Below are positions 33,581 to 42,790 of a stretch of 64,000 nt of DNA, one piece after another. Made by a program: the position numbers and the translations under genes. This DNA is from Mikania micrantha. Lineage: Eukaryota > Streptophyta > Magnoliopsida > Asterales > Asteraceae. The stretch covers positions 44,327,399 through 44,391,398 of the forward strand of contig CM018691.1 of the NCBI GenBank assembly GCA_009363875.1, in the 5' to 3' direction. The first letter of the stretch is position 1; each line of letters starts with the position of its first letter. Below the pieces are notes generated by a model. That model was not told the DNA's origin. It saw only the letters and a program-made list of their open reading frames with translations, and searched no databases.

Positions 33581-36029
33581 CTATTGTCTTTCTTCAGCAT
33601 GTTTTCTTCCGAAGTAGGAGGGTTTCTTGGATTTGTCGGAAGCAGATCTGATTCTTGCTTCTGCTGAGTTTCTTACTTCAGAAGACTTCTTGCTCCTTCT
33701 ATTCATGTTATCAAAAGTAGATACTTCTAATGATTTATTCTGTTTCTTGCTTGACATTTTTCTCTTGGAAGTAGAATTTTGTCCTTCTGAAGACTTAGAT
33801 GTTCTGCTTCTACTTCCCTTGTCACTTTCTCTTCTGCATGGCTTTGAATTTCTTCTGCTTCTTGGATTGATGAAGCAATCAGCAGCATAGTGGTCAGTGT
33901 CTCCACAAACTAGACACATAGTGTGATCTTTGAAAGATTTATGAAAGTTCCTTCTTGTTGATGGATCTGATTTGTGTTTCTCTGAGTTGGATTAACTTGA
34001 CTTTGACTTGGAGGTACCAACATGATTTTTGTTGAAGTGATTTACAGAAACTTTTGCTTTACCAGTATTCCTGTTAACTGATCTTGCCCTATGTGACTTG
34101 TCATATGGACAAGTGACATATTCACTTGATGATGTACTCCCCGTTTGTACATACATAGCTTTAACAAAAGTTGGTGAGGTTTTCTTGTTTCTTTTCTTAT
34201 GTTTTGAAGCTGATTTTTGTTTTTCAAAAGAAACGGGGGTATCATCCTCAGATGAATATATTGAGTGAGTAGGACTAACATCAGATGAATCATCTTTTTG
34301 AGCAATCTTATGTATATCCAAAACCTCATCATACATAAGACTTGCTTTAGATTTGCAGCGAACCTCCACCATTGGAGTATAAAGAAATGGAGGTTCCATG
34401 TGATTATATCCTACCCCAGCGCCTTTCTTCTTTGCCAACTTAAGGAATCTCAGTCATTTTGAGAAGTTTCTCAAACTTCTCACCCTGACTAAGAAATCTG
34501 CCTTTGTATGACTCGGCCAATACAAGTTCTAATTTGGCAGTTGTTAATCATTCTAAGAGATTGTTTATTTGATATTGTTTGTTAGTGTCTTCATGTTTTA
34601 TTGTCTTTTCCAACTCCTCAATCTTTTCTTTATAACTTCTTTCAACTTCAAAAAAAATTGCTTAAACAACTTGTATTGACTCAAGCTCATCACAAACTTT
34701 AGAATTGAATCTTTTATAGGCATTTAGTTTTTCAAGACATTCAGGAGTACACATGTCATCTATTACCTTGAATGTGGAGGTGGAGTCATTTTCCATCAGT
34801 ACATTGTTTGAGGTAGATGCTTCCTCCTCTTGAAAGCTCCAGTCAGAGAAATCATACTGCTCGACAATGTTTGCATTGTTTAACTGGCTTAAGGCTTTAG
34901 ATGTTTGGTAGTTTGGCTGAGCTGAGGTGGATGGCTGGGAGCTTGGGGACTTGCATTCTCTGGCAAAAATGACCCAGCTGCTGACAGTTATAACATTTGA
35001 GTTTGGATTTATCCAAACCAAACCCAAGTTTCATGTTGTGTTTCTTAAACTGTCTTCTTGTTCTTTGATAAAATTTCTTTGCTCAGTAGGAGATCATGGC
35101 CATCCGATAATTGATGTCCATCTCCTCTGGATCATCTGCTGGGATTCCATCTAGATCTTCTTGACACAAGCGAAAATAATTTGTTTCTTCAGCCATGAAT
35201 GCTCCCTGAGCAGAAGTGAGCAGTGGAGTTGTATTTAAAAATGGATTTGAGTGAGTTGAGGATGGTGTTGGTGTTTCTAGGTAGGTGATGATAGATGTTG
35301 AGTTTGAATGATATATAGGCTGATATTTCTAAAATGGAGGATTGTGAATGGGGGCATGCAAAGCAGCTGAACCTACAGGGACAAAGGTTTGTTTAGCTTC
35401 TTGAGCATCAATCTCCATTTGGTATGCACTCAGTATACAAAACAGTTCTCCCAACTCCAAAGTTCTGATATTTTCTGTTCTTCTAATGGTAACTGAATAG
35501 ATATTCCACGCATGTGGAAGTGATCTCAAAAATTTTCTTATAACATCTTGATTTTCCATCTTCACACCTGTAGTTGTCAGTTCATCTACAAGTTGGACAT
35601 ACCTTAGATATTGAGAAGCCATCTTCTCATTGTTCTGTTGGCAAAAGTTCTCAAACTTCTGCTTCAGCATATCTTTCTTGTTATCCTTCACATCATCAGA
35701 CCCTTCATACATCTGTTGTAAAGATTTCCACAACTCTTTAGCTGATTTGCAATTTTTAAGTGCGTGTATGATGGAGTTTGGAATGGACATCGGAATCAGC
35801 CAAACTGCCTTTAAATCAACCTCCATTTTCTTGTAGTCCTCGTCTGACTAAAGAGATGGATCTTTTGGGACAGCTGCTCCACCAGCTCCAGCAACTGTAG
35901 GAATGAATGGTCCTGGTTGCTGATGAAACCTTCCATTCTAACCTTCAAGGTGTCATAGTCGTCGGGAGTAAACATGGGGGACTTGTTGAGTGTGCCATTT
36001 TTAGTGTCATGCTTGTTTAGGGTAGTCAT
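33581..36029 (-). pseudogene. copia family 1 gag, extended, two zinc knuckles
   Basis: The start codon at 36029 (MTTLNKHDTKNGTLNK) lies about 90 bp inside the PBS. UBN2-type gag spans 36029-35329, with a frame change near 35820 and blocks YLRYVQLVDEL and FLRSLPHAWN. Zinc knuckle 1 near 34960-35000 reads CYNCQQLGHFAREC, flanked by frame changes. An acidic/Ser-rich region (34900-33990) and zinc knuckle 2, CLVCGDTDHYAADC, near 33915 follow, then a Lys/Arg/Ser-rich tail. The layout parallels the family 2 gag at 22267-25161. It encodes the particle shell in intact members; here it is broken. Confidence 0.8.
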
Positions 36030-36117
36030 TTTGACACGAAAATTTTGAGCAAGGAGTGTTAGAAGGAAACAACCGGTAACTTAAGAATGGTTAGTTGCTT
36101 AAGTCAAAGACCCAAAG

Positions 36118-36130
36118 CTCTAATACCACT
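36118..36130 (-). other. Primer binding site of family 1 element
   Basis: The minus strand reads TGGTATTAGAGC, one base off TGGTATCAGAGC, next to the LTR end at 36131. Confidence 0.8.
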
Positions 36131-36933
36131 TGTTGGATCGGGTTATAAAACTTTCACAACACTTTCACAAGGTATCTTCTACTGAGTTGATAGATGCGGA
36201 AATTCTATCAACTTGATCTCCAACACAGATTGAAACAAATACAGAAGACAAGTATAAAATCCAGGTTAAAGTATATTGCATTCAACTGTTAAAGTTACAA
36301 GTCTTAGCTCAAGCACAAGCACACGCCCTTTGTTGAGTTACAGATGAAGGATTATATACTAAAACCTACAATTGTATCCTCGTAGGGATACAAGGCTGGA
36401 CAAAATACTAGCAACAAACTAATGCTAAAAATAGTATTTGTTATGGTCTTGACAAGCCAAGCCATATTAATTACAATTAATACAAAAGACTACATTGACT
36501 TTTACAATAAATGCCTACACTACAAAAGGCATTAAATTCTTGGTATCTCTGAGGTTCTGACAAATCTTCTTTGCTGCTGACTGTCATCGGAATATAATCT
36601 TTGTTGGTCTTGAAGATAGAAAGCAGCTCTGAATGTTTCTTTAAGTGTCCGTAGTCTTTGTCAAATACAAGTCTTCGAAAGTCTTGGTCTTTAAAAGCTA
36701 TTGAGCATATATTCGGAAGCATTTGTGTTTGGAAGACTTTGTCTTCGTTGGAGAATCTCAAAGAACAAGGCTATTTTCTCATGTTACTTGGTCTTCTGAG
36801 GAACTTTGATTCCTTTCAAAGACTATGTACTTCCGGAAGATAAAAATGTTCTTCCGAGACCTATATTGGACTTCTGGGAGTTGAGCCAAGGATTTAAAAA
36901 GTTTTAGAGAGCACCAACCATCATGATCTTACA
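36131..36933 (-). repeat. copia family 1 5' LTR (803 bp)
   Basis: TGTTGGATC...GATCTTACA on the plus strand, minus orientation. It is collinear with 2656-3456. A TATA-like block lies around 36352-36359 on the minus strand. CTTCCG/CGGAAG palindrome variants occur in U3 (36600-36870), fewer than in the other LTR copies because several have mutated. Confidence 0.9.
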
Positions 36934-36948
36934 AATGTCAATGTTATG

Positions 36949-37104
36949 GTATGTATGTATGTATGTATGTATGTATGTATGTATGTGTGTATGTGTGTAT
37001 GTGTGTATGTGTGTATGTGTGTATGTGTGTATGTGTGTATGTGTGTATGTGTGTATGTGTGTATGTGTGTATGTATGTATGTATTTATGTATGTATGTAT
37101 GTAT
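36949..37104. repeat. GTAT / GTGTATGT microsatellite
   Basis: About 155 bp of pure tetranucleotide GTAT that interleaves with an octanucleotide GTGTATGT in the middle and returns to GTAT at the end. It starts only 16 bp outside the LTR end. Cys/Val/Tyr-rich frames across it are artefacts. Confidence 0.95.
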
Positions 37105-38293
37105 TGATTGTTTGTTTCGCCATAGATGCGATGATGGAGGTAAAAGATCTTAAAACGTTCTCATAGAACAAGCTGTAGAGATTGAAAAGTTGAATAAATT
37201 GGTTATATTTTTGTACAAAATATGCTATGATTAATATATTACAGTTAAATTTTATCTCCAACTTCTAAGAATGCATATATGAAATTAATATTTTTATAGG
37301 AAATTATGATATGACACTTGTTACATCTCAAATTCTTATTGATGAAGTTCTATTCAAATGAGATGAATGATAAAACAACATAAAACAAGTACCAATTGGT
37401 AGAGGTGGGTAAAAATTCTGAAAACTGAACTAGCAACCAGAACCGGTGGTTATAGGAGCATGTCTTTCTTGTGCCAGCCTGCCAGGAGCAGTCTTCTTTT
37501 TAGTAATATATTAAGAAAATGTTAATATAAGAAAAATGTTAAACGTGCATAGTCCAAGATTTATAATCCATGGTTCTAATGTTACCATTTGATAGTCATG
37601 AACTACATAACATAACATACCCAGTGAAATCCCACTTAAAATTAGGGTCTGGGGGGGAGAGATGAAAAGAAACATTACCCCTACCCTTAGAAGGGTAGAG
37701 AGGCTGCTTTAGAATTTGAACTGAGAACAACAATTGCTGCAGTCATAGGATTGCTGGATTTTCTCGTATCTGGCCAATGTCGCACAAACTAGCAATATGC
37801 AACGATTAACCAAATTTGAAATATATAAGAAAACAATCATTAGCATGACCACTCCCATCCATGAAAAATTACTCCGGTCGTTCAACAATAACTAAAAAAA
37901 ATAATTACTCAAAAACCCACAACTAAATTGCCCCACCAACTATTGGTTGGTTTTTATAATGTTATTGAGCAAGATTTTCTATGCCTTATGTATTTTTGTG
38001 ATTGGTTAATTTTATTAGGATGGGTTGGTTGTGAATGAGAGTGAAAAATTATGTTGGTTGGTTGTATGTATGTAAGAGAGAGAAATTAATATTTTATGAA
38101 ATATTTTTGATTGGTTGGTTGTGAATAGGAGTGGTCTAACAATATATGTTTATGTTTCTTTTATAGATACGTTTGTTTTATCATGTTTTTTAACAAAAGC
38201 AATATACAATATATTACTAAGTGATTGATAAATTAAAAGTAAATTAGAATTGTTAACAAATATATTACGACTGGTGTATATATATATATATAT
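37105..38293. other. Gene-free intergenic DNA
   Basis: No coding or RNA gene seen. It contains a MITE candidate (listed separately), TTGGTTGG-rich patches (37930-38120) and a short TA repeat at about 38275-38294. Composition is A+T-rich. Confidence 0.6.
37847..38136. mobile_element. Small MITE candidate (about 290 bp)
   Basis: GACCACTCC at the left end faces GGAGTGGTC at the right end. Imperfect terminal matching extends to about 15 bp. The interior is A+T-rich with TTGGTTGG repeats and no ORF. No clear target duplication was found, so superfamily is unassigned. Confidence 0.45.
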
Positions 38294-38353
38294 AATTGTT
38301 AACAAATAATAACGCACTCTTAAAGCATTAACCAAAAAATAACCCGTCGAGAT
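38294..38353. mobile_element. Left-end fragment of a fold-back MITE
   Basis: About 50 bp (AACGCACTCTTAAAGCATT and following) match the left arm of the MITE at 54204-54528. It is cut at 38354 by the end of a gypsy-like LTR (TGTCACACCCC). Confidence 0.65.
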
Positions 38354-38388
38354 TGTCACACCCCACCTCTCGTCACCTGATGATGATG
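38354..38388 (-). repeat. Gypsy-like LTR fragment, left piece
   Basis: TGTCACACCCC is the plus-strand form of an LTR 3' end (GGGGTGTGACA). Only 35 bp are visible before the young chromovirus interrupts it; it continues at 50190. Confidence 0.65.
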
Positions 38389-41360
38389 TGTGACACCCCG
38401 TAAATTCCAGGTCAGCTTTGATTTTATTTAAATGTTTATTTAAATGCATTATGTACACGTGGCACTAGAATTAGATTAATTTAGTGTGACACGTGGCACG
38501 ACAGTATGAACACTGGCATACGACTAGTTAATTCGTGGAATTATCGACGAACAGCACACACGTGTCAAAACACACGAACGTTGGTGAACATCACAACACT
38601 TAAGCACAGGAACATCTCACAAGACAATTATGGCTAACAATTGACCGATAGAGTCCAAACGACGCTCGAACGACGTTCTATGATCGAGAAACGGGCAAGA
38701 TTGGGCCAGAACAACAAAAACAAGCTTATTGGGCCTTACGGATGGGCCAGGCGGTACGCCAGACCCGGAGCACCCAAGTCAGGCGTTGCGCGCGCGACGG
38801 AAATGGAGCGCCTCACCTGGCTGCTTCCGCGCGTAACGACGGGGTCAGACCCCCACGTCAGGCGTTACGCCTGGCAGCTATATCGCAGAAAATTTCTTAA
38901 AAACCACAAAATCCATCATTTCACCTATCCTAATCATTTTAAACACTCTTGCACGCCACTATTCCGGCTTGTCTCGATCAGAACCCCCTACTATCACCAT
39001 CTTCACTCAAAAACCTCCATTGTTGAGGCTCTCCTTGAAGGATTGGAGACCCAAGGAGTTAAGGGAAGCACCTAAAACACCCATCACTCGCTTGCACCTG
39101 TCGTGAGACCATTTCCAGAAGCATTGAGAGCTGTTCTTGCCATCATCCCCACGATTTTGAAGCTCTAGAAGGTAGCTATATGCTTGAAACCCATTTTCTC
39201 ACCTATTACACTCACATGCATGCTTACATTCACACATGCAAGCACCTTTGAAGCACATGCACGAGTTTAGCTTCTGGGTTTGTTGATTTCACTATGTTTC
39301 TTGATGATCTAAAGTGTTTAGATGATGATCTATGATGATCTAAGATGATGGGTATGAACCTTGATGCTTAAAATGATGTTTTGTGATACTATATTGCCAT
39401 GCATGTATGATCCATGATGGTTAGAATGATTATGAGTATGTAGATATATTTCTTGATGATATTGAAAGAGGATTTCATGCTTTTAGATGATGTTAGAATG
39501 GGTAAAACTATGATTTTCATGAATCTTTCTAAAAATAGTAACTTTTATTTTACAAGATGATGATTTGATGGAAATTATGGACATGCATGTATGTAGAATT
39601 GTTGTTAGGATGATAATATGATGATTTGGGTTGTTAAAAAATGGTTTGGATGATGTTTGTAGTCATATTTGGCATTGTTACTATTTTTAGTAACTTTTCT
39701 AGTTAGAATGTTGTTAACTGATAATTTGGGATGAGATGACATGATTAAATGGTGTTAAGTGGTTTATTATGATGATTGGGGATATAAAAATTGGTTTAGA
39801 AATGTTAAATGGTCATTTCTATGCAAAATTAGAAAGTTACTATATTTAGTAACTTTATTTTTACAAGAACCAACTTATGAACGTTTTGAATGATTTGAGC
39901 TTGCTAAATGGCTTAATATGTTATAACATGATGATTAGATGCTAAGTTAGATGGTTTCCGATGTCACGTATGCTAAAAATGGAAACTTTCCATTTTAGGA
40001 AACTTTTGTGCACTAACATGTTGTAAACGACTTATGTGAATCCGTATGATGATGTGCTATGTGTTAACATGATCCCGTAGGGCTATTGAACATGCTAGAA
40101 CTATAAAACCGTCATGCTTTGTGAACTTTCTAAAAATGGAAACTTACTATAAATAGTAAGTTGTCCATAAACACGACCTACGCGTTTTGCACACGACAAA
40201 CACTTACACGATTGCTACACGAGTCACAAACCGTCACACGGTTCACCAACGGGTCGTTGACTTGACACGGTCCACCTTGGTCAAACACGGTCAACTTCGG
40301 TCAAACATGGTCAAACATGGTCAATGTGGACCAACACGAGCAAACACGGTCATCGTGGACCGACACGGGCAAACATGAACAACCAAGGGTTGTTGGACAC
40401 AAACATGAGTACTGACACGAACACTAGCACGGTCACTTACACGAACTCACGTACGGTATACGATATAGGTTGCCGGTGACCGAGACGTGCTACTTGACGT
40501 TCAGGAGCTTACGCTTACACACTACTTCATCACTAAGGTGAGTTTACGGCCCCTCTTTACTCTTTTTCAAATGCTTTTAAATAGGGGGAGAATACTAGTT
40601 GCATCGAGTCAAACATTATTACTGTACAAACACTATTGTGTATGCTGGTTTATTGGACAAACATTAAGTGTTGAACTCGTTACAAGCCCTCACAAAGTCT
40701 TACCGTTAATGTACGAACAACGTGGTAGGTTTGGATGGATCCATTAGGGAATGACTAACCCCACGGGGCACCATGTTGACTGAGTGTCATAACCCGTGCA
40801 AATTCTGACCTAACTTGCTATGTATACGAGGCATAGCGGAGGCAAGAGCAAACAAGTCTAGTTCGGTAGTGACGCACTGACACTTTGGGCCTAGGGCTCG
40901 GTACTAACATTGATAAACAGCATGACACACTTTCCATTACTATATGTATATCAAAACCTGTGAACTCACCAACCATTGTGTTGACACTTTTCTAACTTGT
41001 ATTCTCAGGTAACTGAGGAGTTGATGGACATTCAGAGATGCACCATAGGGGAACGAGCATTAGGGCCATCATGCATTCCTGTTTTTGCTTAACTTTTGAA
41101 AACTATTTTGTTTGGTTTATGTATTAAACAATGTTATGTCAACAATTAATTATTTCCGCTGCACATGTCAAACATTTGATTTCCGCTGCAATATATTATG
41201 ATAACTTTTATTCCGCTGCAAACTATTTTATTCTGTGTATGTGTCAAACACTGGATTTGTAAACGCATATAGAGGTGTTCTATATGACCTTGAGCTGTGA
41301 TTCTGGACACGTCACATCCACGTGGACATTTGCCACAAGTGGGAATTTGGGGGTGTGACA
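38389..41360 (+). repeat. Chromovirus 5' LTR (2,972 bp)
   Basis: TGTGACACCCCG...GGGGGTGTGACA. It includes a perfect palindrome CAGGCGTTACGCCTG at 38859-38873 just before a weak TATA-like CTATATCG. Its second half has a run of GGTCAA hexamers at 10-bp spacing. An open frame of 144 codons at 38641 has no recognisable domain. Confidence 0.95.
40279..40324 (-). promoter_or_regulatory. Cluster of five W-box-like TTGACC sites
   Basis: GGTCAA (TTGACC on the minus strand, the core bound by plant WRKY factors) starts at 40279, 40289, 40299, 40309 and 40319, exactly every 10 bp. TTGACTTGAC lies just upstream. The same array is at 49108-49153 in the 3' LTR. The sequence is certain; WRKY binding is inference. 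Confidence 0.5.
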
Positions 41361-41363
41361 GAC

Positions 41364-41376
41364 TGGTATCAGAGCC
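41364..41376 (+). other. Chromovirus primer binding site
   Basis: TGGTATCAGAGCC, three bases after the LTR; tRNA-iMet type. Confidence 0.95.
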
Positions 41377-41518
41377 TTGGTTATAGGGAACTAGGTTTGC
41401 ATGTAGTAAACTTAGACTATAGCCATTGCTCAACTGTAGACACTACACGTAGAACTTGCACAATGATGACATTATTACTTATCGAACTGTTGCTTACTAA
41501 CTTAAAAAAACTTGCAGG

Positions 41519-42268
41519 ATGGCTGACGATAACACTAGCAGGAGCACCGACCGACACCAGATCCCTGATGACATGGCTGCCGAGAGTCGGCGACGCGTCG
41601 AGAGCATCGTAGCCCAGGTCGATGCCGAGATGGATCGGAGGGCTAGGGACTCAGCACGGGCTAGGTACTGGGGATGGCTACCCGCCATCATACAGAGCTG
41701 GATCATAGAGGAGAGAGTACCACCTTACCGATATCCCGGCGACACCACTCCAGGCCACCGTTTACCACCACTCGGAGTGTCGACAGAGCAGGCGTTTGCG
41801 GCACACGTGGCTTGCACACGACAGGTGATTCGGAAGAGTAGGGAACTAACTGATGAGTTCCGGACTCTTCGTGAGAGAAACGATCGTCTAGAAAGGCGAA
41901 ACGATCAGCTAGAGGAGCGCAACAACAGACTGGAAGCCCAGATGGAGGCTCTACGACTCCAAATGTCCCAACTACTGACCGAGCATGGACAGGTCGTCGA
42001 TGTCATGCAGGAACACGACGTGCGTATCACCGAGAATCGGACGGACATCACCGAGACTCAGGCCATGGTGCAGGCCAGTGATGCCATGCTTAATGCATGG
42101 GCTGCACAGTTTATTGAGGAGCCACCTCAGGAGGATGGTCCTGAATTCGAGGCCGAGGACCTCGAAGAAGAGGACCTTGATGAGGATCCTAATGAGGATC
42201 CGGAGGAGGATGATGATGACGGAGACGCTGCTAGCGATATCTCACACGTCTCTATGGATTCGGATTAG
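41519..42268 (+). CDS. Extra ORF upstream of gag, coiled-coil with acidic tail (249 aa)
   Basis: An intact ORF from the ATG at 41519, the first in-frame start after the leader, to TAG at 42266. I do not recognise a family. Residues 1-45 are polar, and 46-70 contain an aromatic stretch (ARYWGWLPAIIQSWIIEERV). About 100-180 is a long heptad-rich coiled coil (RERNDRLERRNDQLEERNNR), and the last 45 residues are almost all Glu/Asp. Two ORFs separated by about 300 bp, rather than gag directly after the PBS, is not usual for the Tekay lineage. It may be an accessory or particle protein, or an alternative N-terminal exon of gag. The frame is clean although the downstream pol frame is broken. Function unknown. 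Confidence 0.7.
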   Translation: MADDNTSRSTDRHQIPDDMAAESRRRVESIVAQVDAEMDRRARDSARARYWGWLPAIIQSWIIEERVPPYRYPGDTTPGHRLPPLGVSTEQAFAAHVACTRQVIRKSRELTDEFRTLRERNDRLERRNDQLEERNNRLEAQMEALRLQMSQLLTEHGQVVDVMQEHDVRITENRTDITETQAMVQASDAMLNAWAAQFIEEPPQEDGPEFEAEDLEEEDLDEDPNEDPEEDDDDGDAASDISHVSMDSD

Positions 42269-42566
42269 AGGACTGTTGTATTTTGTATTTTCTTATTTTG
42301 GCCTAGACGAGCGGGATGTGCTCGAAAAACTTATTATGTATTTCCTTTTGAAATCATTGTACTTCAAGCTTATTATTAATGAGAATTATGTTTTGTCTTA
42401 CTTATTACATGTTGACCATGATTGCTAGATAACATAACATCTGACTTGACTACTAGCATGACATATGATCTGACTTCTGACATGACATCTGACTTGACTT
42501 CTCTTATGGCATTGGCTAATGCTCAAACACATGCTAACTAACATTCTAACCTTCCGTATAGAACAT
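42269..42566 (+). other. Gap between the extra ORF and the gag exon
   Basis: About 300 bp without an ORF. It contains several copies of ACATCTGACTTGACT-like sequence around 42440-42500. It ends CCGTATAG immediately before AACATG, so it could itself be a spliced intron. Confidence 0.4.
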
Positions 42567-42712
42567 GTCAGGGAGAGGAGCAAATGCCCTAAGACTCAAA
42601 CGCAAGGCCGAAAAGGCAAGAATCAACATGATGGTTGAACGCAGATTCAACCGGATGCTCGCTGAGTACGAGGCAAACAAACATGCCAGCGAAACGAGTG
42701 GCACTAACAACG
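42567..42712 (+). CDS. Probable first coding exon of gag
   Basis: The ATG at 42567 opens MSGRGANALRLKRKAEKARI, a short basic segment that would end at a stop near 42735 if unspliced. The conserved gag domain downstream (SFLNCHPHKFKGTEG) has no ATG of its own before one that lies inside the domain, and an in-frame TGA sits upstream at about 42781. Joining a donor GT near 42713 (phase 1) to the CCACAG acceptor ending at 42790 restores one frame. A donor slightly upstream (ACGAGTGG) would also keep phase. The exon end is therefore approximate. The splice is inferred, not observed. Confidence 0.55.
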
Positions 42713-42790
42713 GTACCAACACTTGCCTAACATGACTAACATAGTGTAGCTAACACGCACTAACACACGACATTGGTTTCTGAACCACAG

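Noticed and set aside
36923..37166. Cys/Val/Tyr-rich ORFs
   Set aside because: Pure microsatellite translation.
38641..39075. 144-codon frame in the chromovirus LTR, repeated at 47453
   Set aside because: Presence in both LTRs reflects their recent identity, not selection. The C-terminus differs through an indel and no domain is seen.
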